Assembly: GCA_014360985.1 (NCBI GenBank)
Contig: JACIWK010000008.1
Span: forward strand, 1-64,000
DNA from: Candidatus Bipolaricaulota bacterium
GTDB taxonomy: Bacteria; Bipolaricaulota; Bipolaricaulia; Bipolaricaulales; Bipolaricaulaceae
Direction: 5' to 3'
Length of the DNA stretch: 64,000 bases
Shown: piece after piece, positions 8,079 through 17,247 of the stretch
Position numbering within the stretch: position 1 is the stretch's first letter
Layout: every line of letters starts with the position of its first letter
Position numbers and translations under genes: made by a program
Notes under the pieces: model-generated
What the model saw: only the letters and a program-made list of their open reading frames with translations
Told to the model about the DNA's origin: nothing
Databases searched by the model: none

Positions 8079-9532
8079 TGAGCACGATCTACGACCACGG
8101 TGCGCCGGGGCGGCGGGCGGTGGCGCTGCCCGAGCTGGGCCAGGCGGAGGAGGAGCTGCTTGCGCGGTTCCCTCCGTCGCTGCGGCGGAGGGAAGGGCCT
8201 CGCCTCCCCGAGGTTTCCCAGCCCGAGCTCGTTCGCCACTACACCGCCCTCTCCCGGATGAACTACGGGGTGGACACGGGGTTCTATCCGTTGGGCTCGT
8301 GCACGATGAAGCACAATCCCAAACTTCACGAGGACCTCGCCCGGCACCCTGGGTTCACCGAGCTGCACCCCCTCCTCCCCGCCGAGGAGTGCCAGGGAGC
8401 GCTGGCGCTCCTGTGGGAGATGGGGGAGTGCCTCAAGGGGATCGCGGGCATGCCGGGCATCACGCTCCAGCCCGCGGCCGGCGCGCACGGCGAGCTCACG
8501 GGGATGCTCCTCCTCAAGCGGTGGCTCGAGGACCGGGGCGAGCTCGGGGTGCGGACGAAGATCCTCCTGCCGGACTCCGCCCACGGCACGAACCCCGCCT
8601 CGGCGGCGATGGCGGGGTTCTCGGTGGTCTCCCTCCCCTCCGACCGCCGGGGGATGGTGGACCTTGCGGCCCTGGAGGGCGCCCTCGGCCCGGACGTGGC
8701 GGGAATCATGCTCACCGTCCCCAACACCCTGGGGATCTTTGAGGAGGACATCCTCACGATCACCCAGCTCGTCCACGAGGCAGGGGGGCTGTGCTACTTC
8801 GATGGGGCGAACCTCAACGCCTACCTCGGCCGGGCCCGGCCGGGGGATATGGGGGCGGACGTGTTCCACATCAACCTGCACAAGACGTTCTCCACCCCCC
8901 ACGGCGGCGGCGGCCCGGGAGCCGGACCAGTGACCGTGTCCGAGGCCCTCCTCCCCTACCTGCCCGTGCCGGACATCGTGCGTGAGGACGGGAAATACAG
9001 GCTCGTCTGGGATCGGCCGAAGTCGATCGGCCGGGTTCACCCCTACTTCGGGAACACCCTCGTCATCGCCAAGGCCCTCGCCTACATCCTCACCCTAGGC
9101 GACGAGGGCCTGCGGGAGGCGTCCGCCGGGGCCGTCCTCGCGGCGAACTACCTCAAGGCAAAGCTCAAGGGCACGTACAGGGTCCCCTACGACCGCCTCG
9201 CCAAGCATGAGTTCGTCCTGTCCGGAGAGGGCCTGGGGGACGGGGTGCGCACGCTCGACATCGCCAAGAGGCTGATGGATTACGGGTTCCACCCCCCCAC
9301 GGTCTACTTCCCGCTCATCGTCAAGGAGGCGTTGATGATCGAGCCCACCGAGACCGAGCCCCGGGAAGTCCTCGATGCGTTCGCCGAGGCGATGCTGCGG
9401 ATCGCGGCGGAGGCCCGGGACCACCCGGAGCTCCTCCGTGACGCTCCCCATACGACCCCGGTGCGCCGCCTCGATGAGGCGCGGGCGGTGCGGGAGCCCT
9501 GGCTGCGGCTCGGTGGGGGATGCGTTGGGTAA
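8078..9532 (+). CDS. gcvPB: Glycine dehydrogenase (decarboxylating) subunit 2
   Basis: 484 residues, beta subunit of the split P protein. The PLP-binding Lys is in HINLHKTFSTPHGGGGPG (near residue 270). Other marks are YPLGSCTMKHNPK and LPDSAHGTNPASAAM. The operon holds H, PA and PB but not the T protein (gcvT) or dihydrolipoamide dehydrogenase, which must lie elsewhere if the pathway is complete. ltaE, about 4 kb away, would make glycine from threonine. Confidence 0.95.
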   Translation: MSTIYDHGAPGRRAVALPELGQAEEELLARFPPSLRRREGPRLPEVSQPELVRHYTALSRMNYGVDTGFYPLGSCTMKHNPKLHEDLARHPGFTELHPLLPAEECQGALALLWEMGECLKGIAGMPGITLQPAAGAHGELTGMLLLKRWLEDRGELGVRTKILLPDSAHGTNPASAAMAGFSVVSLPSDRRGMVDLAALEGALGPDVAGIMLTVPNTLGIFEEDILTITQLVHEAGGLCYFDGANLNAYLGRARPGDMGADVFHINLHKTFSTPHGGGGPGAGPVTVSEALLPYLPVPDIVREDGKYRLVWDRPKSIGRVHPYFGNTLVIAKALAYILTLGDEGLREASAGAVLAANYLKAKLKGTYRVPYDRLAKHEFVLSGEGLGDGVRTLDIAKRLMDYGFHPPTVYFPLIVKEALMIEPTETEPREVLDAFAEAMLRIAAEARDHPELLRDAPHTTPVRRLDEARAVREPWLRLGGGCVG

Positions 9533-9542
9533 GGAGGATATG

Positions 9543-10244
9543 ATGCGCAAGATCCTGATTCTCGCGGTGATGGTGGCCCTGGGAGGCGTGCTCGCCTGTG
9601 GGCAGTATCGCTACGCGTTCTACTACGACCGCTCGGGGGGACAAGACCTAGAGATCAACCTCCTCAACACGTTGCCGCAACCGGCCCAGGTCCGGGTGAG
9701 CGTCTACGATGCCTACGGAGTCCGGCTGTGGACACGGTCGCAGACCCTCGCCCCCTACGGGGGGGCGTTCGTCCAGCTTGGGCGGTACGTCCCGGCAGGC
9801 GACGCACATTGGGGCGTGGCGGCTGTGGACAGTGACGCCCCGCTTGTCCTCGGGCTCGAGTACTTCCTCGACGGGGATCTGGTCGCGGTGGACCACATCG
9901 GCCAGACCGTTCCCGAGCTGATCGGTGGCGTGTCCTACTGGCTGGGAGCGTACTGGACCCAGGTCGGAGAGGCATCCACGGGGCTCATCGTGATGAACCC
10001 GTGGCACGAGACCGTGGCGTGCTATCTCACCGTCTACCGCCAGGACGGGGAGATCCTGTACAAGACGGAGCTGTGGCTCGGTCCCTATGAGTCCACGTAC
10101 TACGACTTCGAGGCCGCGTTCGGGCAGGGCCCGTACCTGTGGGGCTTCGTGGACGTGGAGATGGTCGGGAAGGCGGTGGTGGCCGCGGTCGAGTACTACG
10201 GCCGCGGGCTCCGGGTGGATAACATCACCCAGTACTACCACTAG
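9543..10244 (+). CDS. Exported protein of unknown function
   Basis: 233 residues from ATG 9543, 5 nt after AGGAGG; the adjacent ATG 9540 is possible but only 2 nt from the AGGAGG. The signal peptide MRKILILAVMVALGGVLACG contains a Cys, but in ACGQ rather than a clear lipobox context. The mature part is Tyr/Trp-rich and beta-rich, with repeats of the type LVLGLEYFLDGDLVAVDHI and VVAAVEYYGRGLRVDNITQ. It starts 10 nt after gcvPB, so may share its transcript, though functional linkage is doubtful. Confidence 0.75.
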   Translation: MRKILILAVMVALGGVLACGQYRYAFYYDRSGGQDLEINLLNTLPQPAQVRVSVYDAYGVRLWTRSQTLAPYGGAFVQLGRYVPAGDAHWGVAAVDSDAPLVLGLEYFLDGDLVAVDHIGQTVPELIGGVSYWLGAYWTQVGEASTGLIVMNPWHETVACYLTVYRQDGEILYKTELWLGPYESTYYDFEAAFGQGPYLWGFVDVEMVGKAVVAAVEYYGRGLRVDNITQYYH

Positions 10245-10263
10245 GCCGCCGGGGGGCGTGGAC

Positions 10264-11730
10264 TCAGTCGCGGCTCAGGAGGCCGCGGACGAGCATCAAC
10301 ACGGGGATGATCTCCAGTCGCCCCACCCACATGTTGAAGCACAGGATGAGCTTGGCTGCGGTGGGCATCGTTGGCCCAGTGATCCCCACCGACAGCCCGA
10401 CGTTCCCTTGGGCCGAGGCGACCTCGAACAGGAGATCGGCCAGCCGCGCGTCCGGGGTGAACCGGGAGAGGAGGAGTGCCCCCAGGATGAGGAAGGACAA
10501 CCACAGGGTTGCCAACACCGCCGCCTCGCTGATCCGCCGGAACGCCACGGGTTCGGGAAGGGGTTGGCTCCCGAGGCGCAGCGGGATCACCGCGTCCGGA
10601 GAGCGGGCCAATCGTTTGAGCTGCCAGCTTGCCCCGTGCACGAGGAGCAACAGTCGCATCACCTTGATCCCTCCCGCCGTGGAGCCGGCCGCGCCTCCGA
10701 TCACCATCCCCACGATTAGGATCAGCTTCGCGGCGTCGGACCACGTGTGGGGGGACGTGGTCTGAAACCCTGTGCAGGTCAGGGCAGAGGCGAACTGGAA
10801 CACCCCGCCACGGAACGCCGTGTCGGTCGCAACGCTGCCCAACCGCACCACCGAGAGGAGGACCGTCCCCCCGAGAAGGAGGAGCAGCAGCGTTCGCGTC
10901 TGGGCATCGGAGATGAGGGTTCGCGGGCCACGCTGGAGCGTGTGGTAGTGGACGACGAAGCTCACCGCCCCCGCGACCATGATCAGGATCACGATGAGCT
11001 CGATTCCTAGGGAGTTGTAGCGGCCGATCGACTCCGGCCAGATCGAGAACCCGCCGGTGGCGATGCCGGTCATGGCGTGGTTCACCGCGTCCCACAGTGG
11101 CATCCCCGCCCCCCACAGGCCGGCCACGGCGAGGAACGTATAGAGAACGAAGATCCACCACATCGTGCGCACCGTGGACAGCACCGAGGGGTGGATCTTC
11201 TCCCCCCGGGCTTCGGAGACGTAGAGGTTGGCGGCGGTCATCCCCGGTCCAGCGATGAGGGTGATCATGAGGACGATCACCCCCATTCCCCCCACCCATT
11301 CCATGAACGACCGCCACCATTGGAGGGTCCGCGGGAGGAGGTCCGGCCGGGTAGCCATGGTGAGCCCGGTCCCCGTGAACCCCGACACGGCTTCGAAGAA
11401 CGCGTTCGTGAGGTCGGCATAGGGGAGGTCTCCCCCGGGGGCTGCGGACACGAGCCACAGTGGGAGCATCCCCAGGGCGGACACGACGAGCCACCCCAGG
11501 GCGGCGATGATGAGGCCGTGCTTGAGCCGGGCCTCCTCCGCGCGGCGGAACGGGAGGTAGAGGGCTCCCCATACGCCGAGGGCGGCGAGGACGGTGCACC
11601 CCAGTGGCCACAGGACATGCGTCTCTCCGGACACGAGCGCCACCGGAAAGGAGCACAGCGCCATCACCCCCACCATCGGCGCAAGCAGCCCCACGTCCCG
11701 CAGGACGATGCGGAGGTCCTTTGTCCCCAT
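10264..11730 (-). CDS. trkH: Trk potassium uptake protein, membrane subunit TrkH
   Basis: 488 residues with about ten hydrophobic segments. The four pore-loop selectivity segments are visible in order: SGFTGTGLT, MTGIATGGFS, LTCTGFQTTSP and SAQGNVGLSVG, each centred on the filter Gly. Takes up K+ with its cytosolic partner TrkA, encoded 5 nt upstream in the same operon. Length and topology fit the family; the long antisense frame covering the gene is a GC-rich shadow. Confidence 0.94.
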   Translation of the reverse strand: MGTKDLRIVLRDVGLLAPMVGVMALCSFPVALVSGETHVLWPLGCTVLAALGVWGALYLPFRRAEEARLKHGLIIAALGWLVVSALGMLPLWLVSAAPGGDLPYADLTNAFFEAVSGFTGTGLTMATRPDLLPRTLQWWRSFMEWVGGMGVIVLMITLIAGPGMTAANLYVSEARGEKIHPSVLSTVRTMWWIFVLYTFLAVAGLWGAGMPLWDAVNHAMTGIATGGFSIWPESIGRYNSLGIELIVILIMVAGAVSFVVHYHTLQRGPRTLISDAQTRTLLLLLLGGTVLLSVVRLGSVATDTAFRGGVFQFASALTCTGFQTTSPHTWSDAAKLILIVGMVIGGAAGSTAGGIKVMRLLLLVHGASWQLKRLARSPDAVIPLRLGSQPLPEPVAFRRISEAAVLATLWLSFLILGALLLSRFTPDARLADLLFEVASAQGNVGLSVGITGPTMPTAAKLILCFNMWVGRLEIIPVLMLVRGLLSRD

Positions 11731-11735
11731 GCGAG

Positions 11736-12416
11736 CTAGCCGGTGAGGCCCTCGATCACGGACTCCGGGACGTGGCCTGTGGTGAATACGGTGAGGGTGT
11801 TGCCGGCCTGGAGCACCGTGCTGCCGGAGGGGATGATGAGCTCATCGTCCCGCTCCACTGCAGCGACGAGGAGGCCCTCCGGGATCACCCCCTGCTTTCC
11901 CGCCTCGCGGAGGGATAGCCCCGCCAAGGGGGAGTTCTCGTTGAGCGTGATCCGGAACACCTGCGCTCCCCCGGGGAGGGCGACGAGATCCCGCACGCGG
12001 GGGTGCCATGCGGAGTGGTACAGATACCCAGCCACGATGACGTCGGGGTTTTCCATGACGTGGGCGCCGAGACGACGGAACAGCTCCGTGTGCTCGGGGT
12101 TGTTGACCACGGAGACGATCGTCGGGACCCCGAGGTCACCGGCAGCGGCGATGACCATGAGGTTCGTCGCGTCGTCATGGGTCGTGGCGATGAGGGCATC
12201 CGCCCGCTCCGCCCCCGCCTCGCGGAGGATATCCGCCGAGGCCGCGTCGGCATTGATCACAAGCACGTCGTACCGCCGGCTGATCCCCTCCGCCTTCTTC
12301 GGATCCCGTTCGATGACGACGACGTTGTGGCGATCGTGCACTGCGATGTCGATGATCGCCGCGCCGATGCCACCCGCACCAACGACGATCAGATACATGA
12401 GGGGCGTATGGTACAT
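11736..12416 (-). CDS. trkA: Trk potassium uptake regulatory subunit TrkA
   Basis: About 226 residues. The RCK N-terminal Rossmann domain begins YLIVVGAGGIGAAI (NAD-binding glycines), followed by ERDPKKAEGISRRYDV and the TrkA-C domain near the end. It gates TrkH in response to nucleotides. The start at ATG 12416 is chosen because GGGGGAG lies 7 nt upstream; ATG 12398 gives the shorter family-typical N-terminus (MYLIVVGAG) but has no ribosome binding site. First gene of trkA-trkH. Confidence 0.9.
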   Translation of the reverse strand: MYHTPLMYLIVVGAGGIGAAIIDIAVHDRHNVVVIERDPKKAEGISRRYDVLVINADAASADILREAGAERADALIATTHDDATNLMVIAAAGDLGVPTIVSVVNNPEHTELFRRLGAHVMENPDVIVAGYLYHSAWHPRVRDLVALPGGAQVFRITLNENSPLAGLSLREAGKQGVIPEGLLVAAVERDDELIIPSGSTVLQAGNTLTVFTTGHVPESVIEGLTG

Positions 12417-12444
12417 CTCGGCTCTCCCCCAGTCCACGGCGTCC

Positions 12445-12473
12445 TTGGCCGTGGGGGGACGGTTCGTTAGGAT
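12445..12473 (+). promoter_or_regulatory. Promoter of the trmY operon, leaderless type
   Basis: TTGGCC (12445-12450), 17 nt, TAGGAT (12468-12473), then 6 nt to GTG 12480. No separate ribosome binding site. Confidence 0.6.
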
Positions 12474-12479
12474 CGGTGG

Positions 12480-13067
12480 GTGCGGACGTTCGTCATGGTG
12501 AGCCATACTGCTCCCCTCGATGGGGAGTTCTCCCTGTCCGATCTCCCGGGAGGAGCAGGCCGCCTCGACGTCCTGTGCCGTGCGGCGACCGAGGCGTTCC
12601 TCGTCTCGCACGGGATTCGCAAGGAGGTGGTGCTCCATTTGGCGATCCGGGACCAACTGACGATCAGCCTGTGGGGGCCACGGCTGCGGCATCTGAACCC
12701 CGATGAGCGGTCCACGGGGGCCCTCCTGCGGGAGGCGCTGTGCGCGGCCCGCGGTCTCCCTCCGGGGGAGGAGCGACTCGCCACTCCGGGGATCACCGTG
12801 CGCCGGATCGGACTCGCCCCGCTCCTTGCAGACCTGCGCGCTGCGGGGGCCGCGCCGGTTGTCCTGGACGAGGGTGGCGAACCGATGCGCACGGCGAGGA
12901 TCCCGGACCACCCGGCGCTCATCCTCTCCGATCACCAGGACTTCACGCCGTCCGAGTCGGCCCTCCTCGCCCCCTTCCCGCGGATCTCGGTCGGGCCGGT
13001 GGTGCTCCAGGGGCACCAGTGCATCACCCTCGTCCACAACGAGCTCGACCTTCGGGAGGCAGGATGA
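12480..13067 (+). CDS. trmY: tRNA (pseudouridine(54)-N1)-methyltransferase, TrmY-like
   Basis: 195 residues. TrmY is a SPOUT methyltransferase that makes N1-methylpseudouridine at position 54 of the tRNA T loop, known chiefly from archaea (DUF358 family). Marks: MVSHTAPLDGEFSLSDLPG at the N-terminus, RHLNPDERSTGALLREAL in the middle, and the SAM-knot region ALILSDHQDFTPSESALL followed by GPVVLQGHQCITLVHNELD. The match runs over the whole length, so the assignment is firm although the gene is unusual in a bacterium. First gene of a four-gene overlapping operon with DUF2007, pcm and ltaE. Confidence 0.88.
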   Translation: MRTFVMVSHTAPLDGEFSLSDLPGGAGRLDVLCRAATEAFLVSHGIRKEVVLHLAIRDQLTISLWGPRLRHLNPDERSTGALLREALCAARGLPPGEERLATPGITVRRIGLAPLLADLRAAGAAPVVLDEGGEPMRTARIPDHPALILSDHQDFTPSESALLAPFPRISVGPVVLQGHQCITLVHNELDLREAG

Positions 13068-13318
13068 ACGATTGGGAGGTATTGACCACGGAGATCGGCG
13101 AGCCCCGTGCCCAGCTTCTGGCGGGCTTCCTGCGGGGGGAGGGGATCCCTGTCCAGTTCAGGACGCATGTCCCACCGTCCGTACATCCGTTCACGGTGGA
13201 CGGGCTGGCCGAGGTCCAGATCCTCGTGCCAGCGGAGGATCTCGCGCGGGCGCAGGAGGCGTTGGCCGCGTTCGAGCGGGGAGGGGACCCCGGCCGTGGG
13301 GGATCCGCTGCGGCCTGA
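13064..13318 (+). CDS. DUF2007-type small protein
   Basis: 84 residues. It begins NDWEVLTTEIGEPRAQLLAG, the pattern of DUF2007 putative signal-transducing proteins (a ferredoxin-like fold that resembles PII partners), and contains VQILVPAEDLARAQEALA. Biochemical role unknown. ATG 13064 overlaps the trmY stop by 4 nt and the reading frame overlaps pcm by about 23 nt, so it sits tightly inside the operon. Confidence 0.75.
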   Translation: MNDWEVLTTEIGEPRAQLLAGFLRGEGIPVQFRTHVPPSVHPFTVDGLAEVQILVPAEDLARAQEALAAFERGGDPGRGGSAAA

Positions 13319-13955
13319 GGGGGAGCTCACCCGATCGCGCGAGGCCCTCCTCGCCGCGCTCCGGGAGGAGGGGATCCGCGACGAACGGGTGCTGGCGGCG
13401 CTCGCCCGCGTCCCCCGGCACGAGTTCGTCCCCCCCCATCTCGTGCCCTACGCCTACGATGACTGCCCGCTCCCGATCGGCTGTGGCCAGACCATCTCCC
13501 AGCCGTACATCGTCGCCCTGTCCACGGAGGCCCTCGCCCTCGCGCCGACGGATCGCGTGCTGGAGGTGGGGACGGGTTCAGGCTACCAGACAGCGATCCT
13601 CGCCGAGCTGGCGGGGACGGTGTACACGGTGGAGCGGGTCCCCGAGCTTTCCCGTGCTGCCGAGCAGAAGCTGGGCGCGCTTGGCTACCGGAACGTGCGC
13701 TTTCGGGTCGGAGACGGGACGAAGGGATGGCCGGACGAGGCCCCGTTCGACGCGATCCTCGTCACTGCCGGAGCCCCGCGGGTCCCGGAGGGGCTCATCG
13801 CCCAACTCGCTCCCCACGGGCGGCTCGTGATCCCGGTTGGGGGGCGGTTCAACCAGGAGCTGACGCTCGTCCACCGCGAGGGGGGACGGCTCGTGCACCG
13901 CCATCTCTGCCCGTGTACGTTCGTGCCCCTGATCGGGGAGGAGGGGTGGACGTGA
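13296..13955 (+). CDS. pcm: Protein-L-isoaspartate O-methyltransferase
   Basis: 219 residues. Repairs isoaspartyl residues in aged proteins using SAM. Marks: [19 protein letters not shown], the substrate loop [16 protein letters not shown], motif [19 protein letters not shown], and [16 protein letters not shown] 13296 is chosen after GAGGGGA; longer starts would run deep into the DUF2007 gene. Ends in a GTGA overlap with ltaE. Confidence 0.93.
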   Translation: MGDPLRPEGELTRSREALLAALREEGIRDERVLAALARVPRHEFVPPHLVPYAYDDCPLPIGCGQTISQPYIVALSTEALALAPTDRVLEVGTGSGYQTAILAELAGTVYTVERVPELSRAAEQKLGALGYRNVRFRVGDGTKGWPDEAPFDAILVTAGAPRVPEGLIAQLAPHGRLVIPVGGRFNQELTLVHREGGRLVHRHLCPCTFVPLIGEEGWT

Positions 13956-14992
13956 TCGACCTACGCTCGGACACGGTGACCCTGCCCACGGCGGCGATGC
14001 GGCAGGCGATGATGATGGCGGAAGTGGGGGACGACGTGTATGGCGAGGACCCCACCGTCCGCCGGCTCGAGGAACGGGCGGCGGCGTTCCTCGGGAAAGA
14101 GGCCGCGCTGTTCGTGCCCTCGGGCACGATGGGGAACCAGATCGCCATCGCCTGCCACACCCGCCCCGGCCAGGAGGTGATCGTCGAGGCGGACTCCCAC
14201 ATCTACAACGTGGAGCTGGCGACGATGGCCCGCTTTTCAGGGGTTCAGCCGCGCGTCCTCGTCGGGGAGCGGGGGATTTTCACCGCTCACCAGGTTTCGT
14301 CCGCGATCCGGCCCGACATCTACTACCTCGCGCCGACGGGGCTCGTCTGTCTCGAGAACACCCACAACGGGGCTGGCGGCCGGATCTGGCCCCTCGCCGG
14401 GGCGCGGGAGATCCTCGACCTCGCCCACGGTCGCGGGATCCCCGTCCATCTCGATGGAGCGCGGGTCTTCAACGCCGCCGTGGCCACGGGGATTCCCGCC
14501 CGCGAGCTCGTGGCGGGGTTCGACTCCGTCATGTTCTGTCTCTCCAAGGGGCTCGGCTGCCCGGTGGGGTCGATCCTGTGCGGGCCGCGGGAGTTCATCG
14601 CCGAGGCGCGCCGGGCCCGCAAGGCGCTCGGGGGTGGGATGCGCCAGGCGGGGATCCTCGCCGCGGCTGGCCTGTACGCCCTCGATCACCACGTGGACCG
14701 CCTCGCCGAGGATCAGGCCCACGCCCGCCTCCTCGCCGCTGGCCTCAGCGAGATCGAGGGCCTCTCCGTGTGGCCGCCGGAGACGAACATCGTCATCTTC
14801 GAGATCGAACGAGGGCCGGATGCGGCCACGCTCTGCCGGGGGCTCGCCGCGAGGGGCGTCCTCGCCTCCCCCGCCGGGGCGGGCACCTCCCCCCGCCGCG
14901 TGCGGATGGTGACGCACCTCGGGGTCTCCCGCCCCGACATCGAGCGGACGCTTGACCTCGTGGCACGGGAACTCGGTACCGCCGCGGCGTGA
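13952..14992 (+). CDS. ltaE: Low-specificity L-threonine aldolase
   Basis: 346 residues. PLP enzyme splitting threonine or allo-threonine to glycine and acetaldehyde. The N-terminal [12 protein letters not shown] is diagnostic; [11 protein letters not shown] binds PLP phosphate; the PLP Lys is in [17 protein letters not shown] 13952 overlaps the pcm stop and lies 6 nt after GGGGAGGAGG. Its glycine could feed the cleavage system at 6.4-9.5 kb; this link is inference from content, since the operons are separate. Confidence 0.93.
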   Translation: MIDLRSDTVTLPTAAMRQAMMMAEVGDDVYGEDPTVRRLEERAAAFLGKEAALFVPSGTMGNQIAIACHTRPGQEVIVEADSHIYNVELATMARFSGVQPRVLVGERGIFTAHQVSSAIRPDIYYLAPTGLVCLENTHNGAGGRIWPLAGAREILDLAHGRGIPVHLDGARVFNAAVATGIPARELVAGFDSVMFCLSKGLGCPVGSILCGPREFIAEARRARKALGGGMRQAGILAAAGLYALDHHVDRLAEDQAHARLLAAGLSEIEGLSVWPPETNIVIFEIERGPDAATLCRGLAARGVLASPAGAGTSPRRVRMVTHLGVSRPDIERTLDLVARELGTAAA

Positions 14993-15070
14993 CGAACCGA
15001 CCCTAGGCGAGCCTGCCCTGTCCTCGGACCGGCGCCCGTGGGGACGTAGCCTTCATCACGTGAGGCTGCA

Positions 15071-15817
15071 ATGCGAGCGCTGGGAGCAGGGTTAGCGTTG
15101 TTGGCGGCGGGCGTCGTTGGAGGGGCGGCGACGCTCGCGGTCGGGTCCTCAGCCCAGTGGGTGTTGTTCGGGATGCCGACCCTCAGCGCGTTCGTTCGCC
15201 TGACGAATCAGGCCTTGGCCTTCGTCAACGAGCGGGTCGGGGGCGACCCCGTCCCCCTCCTTCCCGAGCTCGGCACGGGGGTTGGGTTCAGGCTCAACGA
15301 GACGATGGGCAACACCTGGCAGTTCGGCCTCCAGGTGGCAGTGGCGGGGGCGAGCACGCGGACCCAGGGCTCGTGGGAGATCGGGGGAGGGACCTCCCAT
15401 CCGGTGGACGTCTCCCTCGACGTGGGCTTGGCCACGTTGGGGGCCGAGCTCTCCTTGGTCCTCATCCCGGATCTGCTTGCGGTGACCGTCTCTGCAGGGT
15501 GGGGAGCTTCCCGTATCGCCTACCGGTGCGTGTTCCCCGACACACTCCCCACCGACTGGTCGCTACCGTTCCTCCCCGCGGTCGGGGACAAGACCTACAC
15601 CGGAGGCGGCCCGATGGGGACCGTGGCGGTCCAGCTATCCCTCCCCTTAGGACGAGGGACGAGCGCGGGCCTCGAGGTCGGGTTTCGACTCGCTCCGTGG
15701 GGCGTGCCGCGCGCGGGGACGGAGGTGCTCGACCTCAACGCCGATGGCACAGGGGATGCCGTTGGGTTCACCAGCATGTGGCTGGGGCTCGCGGTGCGGA
15801 TGGAGTTCAACCTGTGA
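15071..15817 (+). CDS. Exported beta-barrel-like protein
   Basis: 248 residues. A hydrophobic N-terminus (ALGAGLALLAAGVVGGAATL) acts as signal peptide or anchor. The mature part alternates polar and hydrophobic residues in long strands separated by Gly-rich turns and ends MWLGLAVRMEFNL, a terminal pattern like that of outer-membrane barrels, so an outer-membrane location is plausible. No family recognised. First of three exported-protein genes in a row; the next begins 11 nt after its stop. Confidence 0.75.
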   Translation: MRALGAGLALLAAGVVGGAATLAVGSSAQWVLFGMPTLSAFVRLTNQALAFVNERVGGDPVPLLPELGTGVGFRLNETMGNTWQFGLQVAVAGASTRTQGSWEIGGGTSHPVDVSLDVGLATLGAELSLVLIPDLLAVTVSAGWGASRIAYRCVFPDTLPTDWSLPFLPAVGDKTYTGGGPMGTVAVQLSLPLGRGTSAGLEVGFRLAPWGVPRAGTEVLDLNADGTGDAVGFTSMWLGLAVRMEFNL

Positions 15818-15828
15818 GGGGGTGTGCG

Positions 15829-16443
15829 ATGAAGAAGAAGGTGCTCTTGGTGGGGTGCGCGCTGGCGGCGCTCATCCTCGGGGGATGCACCCCGAAGTTC
15901 CAGGTGATCCCGCCGCAAGCCCTGTTCGCGATCCGCCCGAGCGAGGGGATCGCTCCCCTCAACGTGGTGTGCGATGGTTCCCTCTCCTTCGCGGAGGGGG
16001 GGAAGCTCGTGGAGTACATCTGGGACTTTGGGGACGGGACCCGCGCGCTGGGGCCGATCGTCTCCCACACCTACCGCCGCGGCGGCACGTACCGGGTGAC
16101 GCTCGAGGTGTACGACGAACAAGGCCTCTCCAGCCGCCGGGAGGGCGAAGTCAAAGTGCAGTTCCCCGCGCCACAAGCGCGCTTCTCCTATGCCCCGTGG
16201 CGGCCGGGGACGGGGGAGACGATCTGGTTCGACGCCTCGGCCTCCACGTCCCCCAACGGGGCGATCGTGGAGTACCGCTGGGCGTTCGGAAACGGCGAAT
16301 GGACCACGGGGGAGAAGGTAGAGCACCTGTACTGGTACGGTGGGGCCTACCCGGTGACCCTGACCGTGATCGATGAGGTCGGCGCCCAAGCCACGGTGAC
16401 CCAGGTGATCGAGATCCAGGGTGGGCCCGGCTGCGCGGGGTGA
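15829..16443 (+). CDS. Lipoprotein with two PKD domains
   Basis: 204 residues from ATG 15829, preceded by GAGGGGG. The signal peptide ends in lipobox LILGGC, predicting lipid attachment at Cys20. Two PKD domains follow (roughly residues 30-112 and 113-200), each with its WDFGDG or WAFGNG motif and a final strand such as YRVTLEVYD or YPVTLTVID. PKD domains usually mediate protein-protein or carbohydrate contacts at the surface. Paired with the similar gene immediately downstream. Confidence 0.85.
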   Translation: MKKKVLLVGCALAALILGGCTPKFQVIPPQALFAIRPSEGIAPLNVVCDGSLSFAEGGKLVEYIWDFGDGTRALGPIVSHTYRRGGTYRVTLEVYDEQGLSSRREGEVKVQFPAPQARFSYAPWRPGTGETIWFDASASTSPNGAIVEYRWAFGNGEWTTGEKVEHLYWYGGAYPVTLTVIDEVGAQATVTQVIEIQGGPGCAG

Positions 16444-16448
16444 GGACG

Positions 16449-17081
16449 ATGAAGAAACGTCTAGGGACGATCGGAGCAGGAGCGATCCTCCTTCTCATCC
16501 TGTCTGGGTGCACCTCCGAGCTTGGCCCGGTGCAACGGGTCACCGCGACGATCGTCGCCTCGCCGACCGAGGGGAAGGCCCCCCTGTCCGTCCACCTCGA
16601 CGCGAGCCGTTCCACCGATCCCCAGGGGCCGATCAGCGACTACCTATGGGATCTGGGCGACGGGAGCCCCGTCGTGTCCGGCCCCGAAATCGAGCACACC
16701 TTCCAACGCGCTGGGGAGTACCTCGTGACCTTGGTCGTCGTGGGCACCTCGGGCACCGGTCGGGCTACGGCGTTCGTGCGCGCCCACAACAATCCTCCCA
16801 CAGCGTCGTTCACGTTCCTCCCCTCCGATCCGTTCGAAGGGGAATCGGTCACGTTTGATGCGTCGGGTTCGTCTGATCCTGACGGGGACATCGCTCGCTA
16901 CACGTGGGACTTCGGCGATGGAGCGACCGGGGAAGGGATGATCGCCACCCACACCTTCGACCACCCGGGGGAGTTCGTGGTGCTGCTCACCGTGACCGAC
17001 AGTGCGGGGGCCGAGGCCAGGGTGACCCGGTTGGTGCAAGTGGAAGATTGCAGTTCTGGGAGCTGCGGCAGACGGAGATAG
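16449..17081 (+). CDS. Lipoprotein with two PKD domains (paralogue of the preceding gene)
   Basis: About 210 residues. Signal peptide with lipobox ILSGC, then two PKD domains with WDLGDG and WDFGDG motifs and HTFQRAGEYLVTL / HTFDHPGEFVVLL strands. It ends in a short Cys/Ser tail (EDCSSGSCGRRR). ATG 16449 was chosen; GTG 16440, which overlaps the preceding stop, is equally possible. It looks like a tandem duplicate of the preceding lipoprotein. Confidence 0.83.
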   Translation: MKKRLGTIGAGAILLLILSGCTSELGPVQRVTATIVASPTEGKAPLSVHLDASRSTDPQGPISDYLWDLGDGSPVVSGPEIEHTFQRAGEYLVTLVVVGTSGTGRATAFVRAHNNPPTASFTFLPSDPFEGESVTFDASGSSDPDGDIARYTWDFGDGATGEGMIATHTFDHPGEFVVLLTVTDSAGAEARVTRLVQVEDCSSGSCGRRR

Positions 17082-17107
17082 AGAGCCCGCTTCCGCACTC
17101 ACCCTCC

Positions 17108-17137
17108 GCGCCTCCCCTGCCCCGGCGGGGGAGGCGC
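17108..17137. terminator. Hairpin between converging genes
   Basis: GCGCCTCCCC and GGGGAGGCGC form a perfect 10-bp stem around a 10-nt loop, between the PKD lipoprotein operon and the converging kinase gene. No T-run follows on the plus strand, so termination is likely but not certain. Confidence 0.5.
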
Positions 17138-17247
17138 CCCCTTCAAGAGAGTCACAAATCAGCAAGTCTCAGCTCTGATCATCCTCAAACCCGGCCGTCT
17201 GGGGATGGGTCGGTCTGCCTGCTGACTTGGGACGTTCCGGGTTTCGA

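Noticed and set aside
10241-11656. 471-residue frame overlapping trkH
   Set aside because: Low-complexity Arg/Pro/Gly translation; trkH in the other frame has all four pore loops.
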